In this document: positions 48,087 to 61,000 of the stretch, one piece after another
Layout of the letters: every line of letters starts with the position of its first letter
Numbering within the stretch: position 1 is the first letter of the stretch
Source of the DNA: Bugulina stolonifera
Lineage: Eukaryota > Bryozoa > Gymnolaemata > Cheilostomatida > Bugulidae
NCBI GenBank assembly: GCA_935421135.1
Contig: OW285188.1
Coordinates: 25,583,233 to 25,647,232, forward strand
Reading direction: 5' to 3'
DNA: 64,000 bases
Program-made: the position numbers and the translations under genes
The notes under the pieces: generated by a model
What the model saw: only the letters and a program-made list of their open reading frames with translations
Told to the model about the DNA's origin: nothing
Database searches by the model: none

Positions 48087-51000
48087 TCAGTAGCGACGAA
48101 TAAATTTGTTTCCACTACCTTGGCGGTAGTCGTCCATCATCGCCCTCTTCATTGATGATCCATATGTAGCAGTCATACCCATTAGACCCATGTCTTCAAC
48201 CATACCACCATCCATATCCCCCATACCTCCTTCCATACCCCCATCCATTCCCATGCCTCCTTCCATACCACCCATTGCCATACCTCCTTCCATGCCACCA
48301 CCCATTGCCATACCACCACTCATGTGACCCATACCACCATCCATGTTACCCATGCCCATCCTGCTCATACCCATGCTGTCACCATGATAGCCTCCTGCAA
48401 AATAACAATTAATAACCATCCACTAGTATATGTATATTATAAATGTAGCCAAGTTCTGGTCACAGCAAAATAATTTATTTACACTACCTTTATTAACCAT
48501 TAATATTTGTATATTATAATCTGTTATGATCATTACGATTCAGGCTTTAAAAGTATCTGCCTTGTCAGACATTATACATTTATGTACAGGCCTCAGATTA
48601 TTAATTAATTACATGTATGATTTTAAATATATATGCAGACAAAATTTATAATTCAGACTAGCCCATCATGCCACATGTACAATGACGATCATGATGGCAA
48701 TATTGCTACACTTTAATACCAGTAAGTTAGGTAATGCGATTTTTACCAATTTTCACTTGCCCAATAAGCACAAAGTCTTAACACACAGCAAATGTTATTT
48801 AAATGTACATATAGATATAGGAGGCACAAAAATCAGAAATGTTGCTTACAAATGGTATGTAAAAAAGTAGAGTACTAGAAAAATGGTCTAACCAAAAATG
48901 TATACACTGTACAAATCGCTCATCATTTCGTTATGATGATGGAAGGTTTACGATATTCAATGATGTTACGTTTATTAAACTATGGAAGGCAGTTAGAAAG
49001 CTTTCTGATGCATTCCACCAAACCCTGGCATGTGACCAAGCCTAGAGGGTTTCCCTGGAGCACTGCGTTGAGCATTACGTTGGAAACCTAGCCCCATCAA
49101 TCCAGATTCTGTGCTGGGTTCAGGAAATTCCTCAAAATATGAACTACCACCATTGCTACCATTGCTAGTCATGCCACCATTCTCAAAAGTGTTACTCAAA
49201 GTGGGCTGAGGAGCTGGCTCATACACATCTTCGTAAATAGTGTCTGAGTTGACAGTGGAACCGGTAGTTGCACCACGGTGCATACCTCGACCGCCCCTCA
49301 TCATAACTCCTCCTCGACTTACTCTAACACCACCAGTACCCCTCATCATGCCACTACCTAGACAATAAATACAAGGACCAAGTGAAATGACGACCCCCAA
49401 ATGTCTGGATTTGTAGCTGACTGACTAGCGGTTGGTGACGTGGTGGTAGCATTGGTGGCAGAAGGCAGTACTGTTGATAGGGAGGCAGCCAGAAGCTGCG
49501 CGGGAGCTTATGCTATATATATTAGATATACTTCACAAATTAGCAAGAGAAAATTGTGCGACTAGAAAAACAAATATTGCGTGAACATTCCACCATCAGT
49601 TAACCGAGCACAGTGTTCGATGAGCAAACCTGACAGCACTGCACACATTTCCAAAAATGAACATATTATACTGAATCTGACCACCACACCACCAATCTCG
49701 ATTGCGTAGTCAGTCAACCTCCAAATTGGAGGTCTGTGATAGCAGAAACTGGAGACTTAAAGCAATCATCCCTCCATAAAGCGTGTGGAAAACTTTACCA
49801 TAAATGTCCGCAATCAAAAGCCTTTTAATGCCAGAATCTCAAGTGAAAACTAAAATTTCTGATTGTTGCAGTCACCATAAGGGTTGGGTTTGTATAACAA
49901 ATGGCATAATATGAGATGGTGACGTGGTGATAAGCCAGTTGAATTCGGGGCTTGGTTATTTGTCACAGTTAATGGAGACTGGATACAGAATAGTACTGTA
50001 TTCAGCACTATGTTACTGATACTTGTGTTCGATTAAAGACAATCTGGTGCGGAATGAAAGCCGGTGACAGAACATCACCAGCGAGCAAACACAACTGTCT
50101 AGTAATACAAGGATGGAAACACCCGTTGCAGTGACAGTACACCATAGTCGAATCATAGTTGGATTAATTCACAGCAAACTAAATGGCAACAAACAAAAAA
50201 TCACCCACCTCTCATGCTTCCACGAGCCATACCAGGCATCATAGCGCCTCTACCACCACGCCCTTGCATCATGCCCCTGGGATTGCCACCACGACCTCCC
50301 CGGGGACCACCTCTGGCAGCGGTATACCCCTTTGGTAAACCACCCTCTTGCTCCAAGACCATCATTTGCTCTGTGAATATTTCATCATTGTAATCCTGAA
50401 AACAAGTAATTCTACATATTATGTACTATCAAATTTACATAATAAATGCGGAAACAGGTACTGTGCATAATCTATCAGTTGTAAACGCTATAATGTAACG
50501 TCATTTGTCACAGTTAATGGAGACTGGATACAGTATTGTACTGTATTCAGCACTATGTTACTGATACTTATGTTTGATTAAGGACAATCTGGTGCGGAAT
50601 AAAAGCCGGTGACAGAACGTCACCAGCGAGCAAACACAACTGTCTAGTAATACGGGGATGGAAACACCCGTCGCAGTGACAGTACACCATAGTCTAATCT
50701 ATCTTCACATCTTAGAGCTAAAATGGAGCTTGAATAGTCAGGTTGAATGAATGCCATGCTTACCGCGTGTAAATATTTTTTGATTTCTTTACATGCTACA
50801 TATAACTTGTAAAATACCATGTCTGGTACTCCGGTGGCCTGCATCCATAACTGAAAGAATACAGTAGCAGTCAATAAATAATATCAGGAGAACAGTAATT
50901 TCCAAATCTAAGATTAGCTGGCGGCATGTTTGGAAGTTTACGTGAATGAATAGGTCGAAATACCTCAGTGACCTTTCACATTCACGAGTCATATTCATTG

Positions 51001-52292
51001 CATGTTGATTGCAGTTGCAGACATATTATATGTCACCTCGCAACACCAAACTTGTGGTAGATGGAAATACAATCAGTTGAAGGGAAGTTATCTCTGTGAT
51101 ATTTTCATAATACACCATAATCGTTACCAAAGTGCAACGAATGGACACTGTGAACTTACATGCAGATCCTCATTAAGGTGAGCATATTTTCCGCCTTCTT
51201 TGCGACACTGTTCTTCTTTCTCCTTATCTTTCATAGATCCCCTACCCAGAACAGCTAATTTACAGCCTGATATTTCTTGCATACCCCGCAGCGTGCTTCC
51301 TTTTGGTCCCAATATTCTTCCAACGTAGTTGAACTGTTTAACATGAAGCAACAGCAGCAATAATAAAAATTACAATAGACAAAACTGCAATTTGATGATG
51401 CCTGATAAAAACAATTCAGTCCATAATGCGACTCACATTTGGATATTTTTCTGTGGGTACTGAGACTTTATATGTTAGACGTATAGGCTTTCCACCTTCT
51501 ACATCTAACATTCGTTCCTCCTCAGCTGATTTTTGTCCTTTAGTAATTCTGTCCGCTTCTAAAAAATAACAACACAATAATTTGGCTTTTAAAACTAGGC
51601 CTATATAACAATAAAGCAATTGCAATAGACCTGTAGGGCTACAATACTACAATTAAAGTACTGGTTGGCATCAATTGCTGATTTCGATGAGAAAGATTGT
51701 ACTTCTTTGCAGACACCAGGGTTGTCGCCTCACCAGAATAGGTCTACGCATGTTTTCAAAGTAGAATTACACCAGCCTTGAGATGCTCAACCTAGACAAC
51801 TTGCACATTGGGATCAATTTCAAGCTAAACAAAAAAGAAATTAAAAATCAAGAATTGAATATCAATTATCAATAGAATAACAATATGAATATGCTATCAG
51901 CTATTGAATTGATAGGCCTACCTAGCAAGGTGCTTCTGCTTGTTATGTTTAATATAATTTAATTAAATATTCAATATAAAGACAATAATAAAGAAAGAGA
52001 TAGCTAGATTACAATCTGCTATGTATGGAAGTATCTTTTAGATTTTTATCCATTAGTTTTTGTTTTCCCCGATTGGCGATTACCCGACGCCAAACTAAGT
52101 TCAGTTAGTTTTGATGAAGAATCAGAATACTGTAGGCCTACGCTACTGACCTTTTTGGACGTACTCGCATATGTATGGAAATTGATCCCCGTGTTGTTCA
52201 ACAAGCCTGGCCAATTCATCAATCAAACATTGTTCCTCAGGTTTTATAGGTCTCTTTGGGCCACCTTGTTGAAACTGTTCTTGCGATTCCAT
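48087..52292 (-). CDS. STAR/KH RNA-binding protein (Sam68-like), two alternative last exons
   Basis: Common exons in transcript order are 52292-52151, 51558-51437, 51333-51160, 50850-50764 and 50395-50209. The end is either 49357-48993 (358 residues) or 48394-48087 (339 residues). Both acceptors match the phase-1 donor at 50209. A QUA1-like dimerisation region is at about 15-50. The KH domain spans about 75-150, with the RNA-binding loop GPKG in [12 protein letters not shown] followed by [10 protein letters not shown] and [10 protein letters not shown], closely matching Sam68/KHDRBS. Exon 5 supplies an RGG-type Gly/Arg-rich region, a likely arginine-methylation target. Tail A (long) is Gly/Ser-rich with an acidic Tyr patch (YEDVYEP). 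Tail B is a Met/Gly repeat with FIRRY at the end. Family role: nuclear regulators of splicing and RNA export. The gene most resembles KHDRBS, but I did not assign a one-to-one orthologue. Confidence 0.88.
49968..50157. repeat. Direct repeat, copy 1 (between alternative last exon and exon 5)
   Basis: A block of about 190 bases beginning TTAATGGAGACTGGATACAG recurs at 50510-50697 with few differences, on the other side of exon 5 of the STAR gene. It is non-coding. It contains AAAGCCGGTGACAGAAC and GGAAACACCCGT in both copies. Confidence 0.85.
50510..50697. repeat. Direct repeat, copy 2 (between exons 4 and 5)
   Basis: This is the partner of 49968-50157 in the same orientation. The pair brackets exon 5 and its splice sites. 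It could be two insertions of one mobile element or a segmental duplication. Confidence 0.85.
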
Positions 52293-55043
52293 TTGTAATT
52301 GAAAAAATAAAACAATCTCACTACTGGCAAAATTTTAGGTTTAGCGGCATGCGTCTTTCTTCTAAATATGGCGACCGGAAAACCTGTGGCAAATAAAACA
52401 ACTGAAGAAAGCAATGTATATGTCAGTTGCAATTCAACTGATCGATTTCCACCCTACTTCAATACTAAATCCTCAACAATAATAAGTAATGCAAACTTTG
52501 ACAGTTGATTAAAGTAGTTAATTACAATATTTTCAATATATTAATACGCTAAAACATACTATATTACTTGCTATTTACTATGTAGTCGTCCTAGCATGAA
52601 AGTAGGAGACAATTTCGAAATAGATGTACATGTACTAGTATCTTCCCGGCTTTTAGAACTTGCACTGCACCAGAGCTGATATATATCCAATAGTAAACGG
52701 CTCTGGCCGGCACCTGTACATGTAGATATTATAAGACATGAAAATTATTTGATAGGCCAATGAATCAAAGGCATTATTCATGCTAATGGCAGTAATGCTA
52801 CTCTGGTAAGTAAAACGACAGCAGCAAAGAACAGTGAAGTGCTTTATCGGAACTTTGGATCACAGGATCATAATCAGAATGTATTGAACATTTTATACAA
52901 ACACTTTTTCACCCAATAGTCTTTATAACACATGGCCGTAACTATCTAGGCGGCTCAGGCGGCCCTAGCCGCCTGAACTTTTTGTTAAAAGAAGAAAAAA
53001 TTAAGCTAATATCGGAAGGCATAGATATCGTGCCCTACATGAAATAGACATACTCTAATGAAAATGATGCTACTATGTATGTAATGATATTGATGGTTAA
53101 TTTTCGCCTGAAGCCACTGCTGATTTGATAGCGTAGTTGGTAGCGTGCTTGGTCTTCATGCATAGAGACACGAGTTCGAATCCCACTGCGGGACAATCTT
53201 TTTTCATTTTAGTAATTCACTCAATTTGTTAGCTATACAGTGACAATACTAATCTCATCTGTAAGATAGGATCACTGCATCTGTAATTCTGTATTCAACA
53301 ATAGGAAATGCCCTAAGATTGCATGCACAGTGTTCCCACCCATCTCATTTGTTCCACTTTGAACACTGTTCTTCAGGGTGTTATACCTAAAATTGGGGGT
53401 TTTGGTATTGTCAGTTATAACATTTAATTGGAGCCAAAGTACTTAGGACTCACCAGCTGTACGTAGTATGTAGTAGTAGTACGCTGTCTGTAGGTCCTTT
53501 TGTCAGCACCTTGATCTCCAATGTAGTAAGCTGTGTGGCGTAGGTTCTGGTTCTGTGGTCTAGGATGTGGCGGTGTCGACTCTATTCCAAGGTCTACAAC
53601 GAGATAGTTGTTCCGCATATATCCTTACTCCTTAGTACGCATTGATATGAGTTACTGGGTGGCCTACGATCCACCTACACTCCACACGCTCCACACTATT
53701 GTAGTTTAGTTTAGTTTTTAGTGTTTTTGTTTTAGTGTTTTATTGGTTTTTATTTGGTTTTCTATTTTGTAGTTTTTCTTCCATTTTCGTGTTTTCTACT
53801 AGCTTATACATTTGTATAATATATATGTGTAACGTCTATGTAGTCGTCCACTCTTGTCACTGTGTGACTTATCTACAGGTATGTCGACAGTCTATACTGC
53901 TGTCTCTCCATGCCTCATTTTCACAGTCTACTCTAGGTATCTGTCTATCTATCTCTCTACTGAGACTACTCTCCTGTGTAGGTACTCCTCTCTTATATAT
54001 ACCTGTCCTATCTACAGTCAGCCAATCAATTTTAGTGAGGAGTTACATTCTCTCAAGTGCGCAAGAGTGGACAACTCTTAAATATACTAATTGTCACTAT
54101 TTATATGCAACAAGGGTTTGGGAACCCTAGAATACCACTCTCCATCTCTATCCATCAACTAAATTTGCACTATTTCCCCTCTTATTAATGTGTGTACATT
54201 TTTAGGCCTAAGTCATGTAATGATGTAAAAGACTACAATGGTACGTCATGGCCAAGCCAAACAGAAAAGCACTATTTTGCAGTATACTAATTTGAAGTTT
54301 ACTATTTGCAGATTACTATGCAACATTTTGTACTTTTGTACCATCACATATAGCTCAAATATGCATCAAAATGGCTGTTTTTTGTGGGAATTTTCAAAAA
54401 CTTTCTTGTGGGAGGTGCCCCACCCTCCTTCTTCCCCCATCCCGCACACACCCTCCCCACACCGCTACTGTTAGCCAGTCCAATTTTGGCCGCCTCAACT
54501 TTTTCAGGAAAGTTACCCCCCTGCATTGTACTCCACATAGCACTGTAGAAGTTCTTACAGATATATATGAATAGTTGTCGCCTGACACTTAGGCTAGGAC
54601 AGTAGACTACTGATTTTTTTATTGGGTTTCCTTATGCTAGGCACACTTCCACCGTAATCCATAAAACTGCTGGCCCGTCCCTATACACCAAATGAAAGAG
54701 AGTTTATAATAACCAAAGAATCAATTAGACACAAGGAAAGTCAAAATTCCTGTTATAAGCAGTGTTAAAACTCATTTTAATAATTCCTCTCACAATAACT
54801 TCTGAAATACATGGGACAAATACTAGCAGATCACATTGAGACAAGAATGCATTCATTGTTATAATATTGCTGTATATTTTAAAACTTACAAAAATATTTA
54901 CCCACCCAAATAAACACAAACGATTGTTATTCCCTAGTGTCAGTTTGGTTGATTTGGACATTTCAATGGATATATCACAAATTATATACAAAGTTATATA
55001 CATGTACAAAGTACGCTTATCAAACAGTATGTGAAAAATGAAG
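52293..55043. other. Intergenic repeats between the STAR and SETD1 genes
   Basis: No host exon is supported. It holds a short inverted repeat AGGCGGCT...AGCCGCCT (52956-52977), a tRNA-derived fragment (53121-53194), a repeat shared with about 11.4 kb (53305-53370), an unclassified block with weak LTR-like ends (from about 53379) and a C-rich stretch at 54410-54470. The left end should contain the STAR promoter and the right end the SETD1 3' UTR. Confidence 0.45.
53121..53194 (+). repeat. tRNA-derived SINE fragment
   Basis: An A-box-like TAGCGTAGTTGGTAGCG and a B-box GAGTTCGAATCCC are spaced as in tRNA genes, but the acceptor ends do not pair. It is preceded by AT-rich DNA and followed by a T-rich tail (CTTTTTTCATTTT). 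Confidence 0.5.
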
Positions 55044-58000
55044 TTAATTGAGAAATCCACGACAAGCCGCTGCCCCACATAGACATGGTATCTTCTCATC
55101 TTCATATGGAAACTTATAATCATACGTAATCTCTTCATCCACTTCTATTTTCTTCCGAGAATAAATAACTATTTTCTTAGCACCGTCAACGGTGATCACC
55201 CTGGCATAGCAGTTTGGCTGCAATACAATTTTACACCTAGTTGAGAAAAGTCAAACGTGACAATATTTCACTAGGGCATGGCATGTGTACTAAAATAGTA
55301 TGTAGTTCCAGGAAATAAAAATTCAAGTTCTGTTACCCTAAATCGATGGATATTATATAATGTTAATATAGAGCAAAGAGTTAATGACTTGTGATTAAAA
55401 CATATACTACATAATTTATGTAGTATAATACATACATGTATTTATAACTAGTTTTGTAAGCCCTTAGAGTAAAGAAGTAAAGTAAGTGTGTAGGCTATAC
55501 ATGCATAACTAGTCTTCTCTCAAGGAATGCTTCTGCTGATAGCATGTGAGCTGGAAGGAGCCTAACCCATAGGCAGAGTATGAATATGTAGTGGATGAAT
55601 ACCAATGAAACACATTCTTCGCAAGAGGTAGCTTATGGCCAGTAGCACTACACTAAACTGAGGAGGTAGCAAAGGGAAGCAAGTTCAAATAAATGTAGGG
55701 AAGATACTCACATCACAGCTGTGGTTGACAAAGCGCGCTAAATTACCACACTTGGTAGCATCGATGACTGTTTCGCTGTCAATCCTGAAAAGGTAACTGC
55801 TGCCTATTCCAGTTCTCTCATACTGTTTCTCTCTCTCATCGGCCACGGAGTGGCGTAGTATGGCTCCAACATACTCAATAACCATAGTGTCTATGGGGAT
55901 GGGCTCACATGCATACAACCCCCAATCGTGAATAGTAGATTTAGAAAACCGCAGCGTCTTATTACGGAACTAAAAGTATATACACGTGTTATACTATATT
56001 ATTAGTTACTGCAGTGCTGGATACTCTAATACAATTAGTCAAACGGGGCAGTCAAGTAGCGATGGCATTGGAGCATAGCATGAAGTAACAAACAGTATAA
56101 TAGAAAGTAGCACTGAATACGAGTAATACAGTATTATTGTTTGGGAGGGTAGAAAGTCCACCCACCTTGAGCTGGTTAAACTTGAGCAGTTCTCCTGTAT
56201 CCAGATCACCAAAGGCAGTAGCCAGCCTCCTCTGGTTAGATCTTGCTTCACGTTGGATATTCTGAGCGGACACTTTGTGATCCTGTATATGAAAGTAATC
56301 AGATTGTGAGCTTCAGCATGATGCTTCTCTTACACCATGCTTTTACAAAGTAGGTAACAGACATGTAACAACATAGTAACATAGTAACAACACAACACAT
56401 AGTATGTTGTGAGTATAGTAATAGAGAGTACTTACAGCCGCTGCAGTCGACACAGCTTTGGTGATCTGAGCATACTGTCTAGCATTGGTCATATATTTAG
56501 ACTTCTCATACGCACTGATCTTGTAATAACCTGCAAGCAATTAATGTTACCAATGACATTAGATGTCATCTTTTACCAGTGAAGTTATCATTCTATACGT
56601 GTAGAGCAAGTAAAATAAGTGTATGATACACATAGCTACAGTTGTGTATGTAACATATTATACAGTATATACATGTACCTTCTGTACGAGCAGACCCAGT
56701 CCTGTGTCTTTTCATATTCAAATCGGAATCTACATGAGAAGATCGTCTGGACTTCTTGTTTGGTGGAGGTAGAATAGGATCTGGAATGCTGCTAATACAA
56801 TGGTCGACCCAGTGAGTATCGTTGCACCAGTCATAACTCTATAATATAATACAAGTCAGTGGAGAGTGAATAGGTTAGTCACACTAATCTACCACAAAAC
56901 TAGTTTACCAGTTCATAATTATTAACAGTGACAATCTATATGTACCTTGAATCAGTCAATTTACATTTGGGTAATACGGTTACCATGGTAACTAAACAGC
57001 TAGCTATGCAGTTACCATAGTAACTAAACAGCTAGGTATGCAGTTACCATAATAACTAAACAGCTAGGTATGCGGTTACCATAGTAACTGAAATGCTAGT
57101 TATACGGTGACCATGGCAACTGAACAGCTGGGTATACAGTTACCATAGTAACTGAACAGCTAGGTATACAGTTACCATAGTAGCTGAAAAGCTAGGTATA
57201 CGGTTACCATAGTAACTGAAAAGCTAGGTATGCAGTTACCATAATAACTAAACAGTTAGGTATGCGGTTACCATAGTAACTGAAAAGCTAGTTATACGGT
57301 GACCATGGCAACTGAACAGCTAGGTATACAGTTACCATGGTAACTGAACAGCTAGGTATACAGTTACCATAGTAACTGAACAGCTAGATATACAGCTACA
57401 ATGGTACACTACACTTACAGCATCATCAGTGCTGAGCATCTTCTCATAGCAGAGTCTCAAATACTTGAGATCCTCATAATCCATACCAGTGTTGAATAAC
57501 TCATAGAGAATAGCCCGCTGTTCTAGGTTATTCCTCACTGTAAACTTGGTGTGGGCCGGGGTAGAGTCTGTTGGTGTGGTGAGCTCAGCTGATTTGACAC
57601 TCTTTGGCTTCTCATCCGGAATATCCTTGAGTAATCTAGCCAGTTCTCGATTTCCTGTAATCAATATTATTTGTAAATATATACACAACACTATTGGCTG
57701 CAGCCACAAAAAGGTATATGTGCACTGTAGATTAACATCTGGCAGCGCCTGCGCATTCCTTACAGTTGCAGAGCAATATCCTCACAGCAGTGTACACATA
57801 TCTCTCCAGTGAACATGTATTATGATATTAGTGTTTAATCACCTTTAGCTCTGACTTTACCAGTGATGTCCTGCAGCTGCTTCTTGGACTGCTTAGTGGT
57901 TTTAGTTTTAGTTGGTTTCTTTGGTAGAGGAGCCTCAGTAGGGGGTCTAGAGTAGTTATGTTCTTCCTGCATTTGTTTCTTCAAGTAAAGAAATATAATA

Positions 58001-61000
58001 GTTACTATCATGTGCATATAGCAGTATATATTATGTACATGTACATATGGTAGTATGTTGTACATACATGTAGTACACACATGTACATGTGGTAGCATGT
58101 AGTATATAGTTCATACACGTAAATATGGTAGTATGTACATGTAGTACATAGTACATACATGTACATATGGTAGTATGTAGTACATTATGGTAGTATGTAG
58201 TACATTATGGTAGTATGTAGTACATTATGGTAGTATGTAGTACATTATGGTAGTATGTAGTACATTATGGTAGTATGTAGTACATTATGGTAGTATGTAG
58301 TACATTATGGTAGTATGTAGTACATTATGGTAGTATGTAGTACATTATGGTAGTATGTAGTACATTATGGTAGTATGTAGTACATTATGGTAGTATGTAG
58401 TACATAGTATACGCATGTACATATGGTAGTACGTAGTATATAGTACATACATGTACTTATGGTAGGATGTACATGTAGTATATAGTACATACATGTACAT
58501 ACGGTAGTATAATATACAGACTGGTAGCACTTACCCATAACACACTGCTCTCGTCTTCATCTGCAGTATCGGTTTCCACATCATTACTCTCCTCCATCTC
58601 TATAGCTGCCACAGCTGCCTCCGTCTCTGGGTCTCCCCTCACTTCTGGTTCTGGCAAGACCTCTGGTTCTGGTGCTACTTCTGTCTCAGCAGTGTCCATC
58701 TTATCAGACTCCTCAGCTTCTGCTTCCACTTCTTTTGTCTGCACACAGACAAACACTTATAAAGGGTATATCAGTTGCACGTAAGAAGTAATTATGGGTA
58801 CTCACTAGTAACAGTAACAGAACACACCACAGCTCTTACAAATGAACCATGACAAACAGTATTGCTACTGATAAACTATCAAACCTTTGCAGTTGATTTC
58901 CGTTTAGTTGCCGATTTGGTTGGTGATACGGGTTCAGATTTGGCAGGAGTTTTGGGTTTGGCTGGACTCTCAGGTTTGGTGAGCTCTGTAGTAGATTTAT
59001 CAAGCTTTTCTGAAGATGCCACCACATCCTTGGTAGTGGCAGCTGTGTCTGACTCATCTGCATCATCAGAGCTATCCGACACCACAACTTTAGACTTTGC
59101 AGGTGCTTGTTTCTTAGGTGGAGGTTTCCTATATTAACACCATATTGTGAGCTGAGAACAATATTGTAAAACAAAGAACTCAAGAAATGCATAAATCGTG
59201 GTAAAGGGTGGGTGAAATGGCTCGAGTCTCAAGCAGTCAACAAGGCACAATTGTTAAATACCGTTTAGATGGCAGCACGGGAGTTTTCTCCTCCTTATCA
59301 GATTCCTCTTCTGATTCGCTTTCCTCAGATTCGCCCTCCGACTCTGATGCGGATTCAGCAGAGCTGCTCTCAGCTTCTGAACTTGACACAACTATCAGAT
59401 AAAAAGGATATCTTACAGCAATTGTCAATACTAACACTTGCAATAGTATCGCAATGTGCAGATTACCAGCTGGTGTCAAATAATGATATACGAATGTAAC
59501 TCATTACATTTATTACATTTAAACAATGAGACATATCAGTTGCTGCTCTACAGATGGCACACACAGAAGTAAATGAATATGAGAGTTATGCACATAGTAA
59601 TTATTAATTGTGTTAGGTTGGATAAGGAAATAACTCTACCTTTCTTAGATTTGCGAGCAGCGCTGGGTTCAGTGTCAGATGATGATGATTCTCCATCACT
59701 TCCACTCTCCGAGTCAGATGAGTCAGATGAGGAGGAGGAAGAGGAGGAGCTACCACTGTCGCTCAGCTCTCCTGAGCTGACAGATCCATGGCGACGCTTG
59801 GCAGCTACTAGCTTTTTCTCTTTTCTGGAAATCTCCTCAGTGTCACCTGTACAGAGCAGTTAGCATAATCTCTTTAAAACATAACACGGATTCATCACAT
59901 ACATTATATACATATATAGACCCACATTGTATACACAAGGAATGTACAATCATAATATATGCATGTGTATTCATACCTCTCTCTTTAGCTCTTTCCTTTT
60001 CCTCTCGTTCACGTTTTAGCTCTAACTCCCGTGTAGGAGATATTTTTTTCTACAACAAAAATCAAAGGCAATCATTGCTGATACTACACAATTATATATT
60101 ATATATGTTGTATGTATAAAGACCATCAAGTCATGCCAATGAGGGCATAATATAGTTCTCACCCTAAATGACGGCATTTTAGGTAGTCCGGCACCAAGGA
60201 ACGAGCCAGAGCCAAATATGTTGGAACCGTCAAAGAGAGAAGAGAAAGATGTGAGAGCAGCTGGAGCTGACTGGGAAGTGGGCTCATACGAGTCAGCTGA
60301 GGTTGTAGACTGAGTGGTATCCCCTTTAGCAGATACTTTATTGTCGGCGGCGTTCATTTCCTCCACAAACTTTTGCATCTGTAAGCAAACATAACTATGT
60401 CTAGGAAAGTAGAAGTATTTGTTTCTTGTTCACTGCATGTATGCATATTCACACAGAACGGTCCTTTTATGGATGATTAACCTATCTTATATGTACATTA
60501 GTATATGCAATTGGAATTTAGTTCCTATCTTTATAGATAAGATATCTATGCTGATTTTGCAAATTTGAAATTGAATGTCTAGTGCTGAAAAAGTTAGTAT
60601 ACAGTATTCAGGTAGGTCGACGGCTAACCAGGAAAGCTCCTTTTCCGGAGAAAACTTAGGTGGTGTAGCAATTAACTTTTCCGTCCACTCTGCTAGGCTA
60701 TAAAGTGCTGTCGAACCTTGGGTTCATACCCACAGAGATGAGGTATTTTGACATAATATTATATGATCAACCAAGTCCCTGGTTGCTCGCAAACAGATAC
60801 ATGTACTTGCAATAAAATTAATGTAATAAAGCTTTGTTGGTAGTATAATGAGATCAAAACCACAATAGGGAATGAAACTGCTATATGGCACACAAACTAG
60901 TAGAGTTCTGGCATTGATGAGCAACACACGATTTGAATTCCAACAAGAGCGGCTCTGAACCCATTTTCAACTCTGGTGCCAATTATTTGCATATTCTTTA

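Noticed and set aside
53121..53194. Possible tRNA gene
   Set aside because: It has the same pattern: promoter boxes without a closed acceptor stem.
53379..53422. Miniature LTR (TGTTATA...TATAACA followed by a TGGAGCC primer-site-like sequence)
   Set aside because: It is only 44 bases long with no partner LTR or coding region. The inverted ends could be chance.
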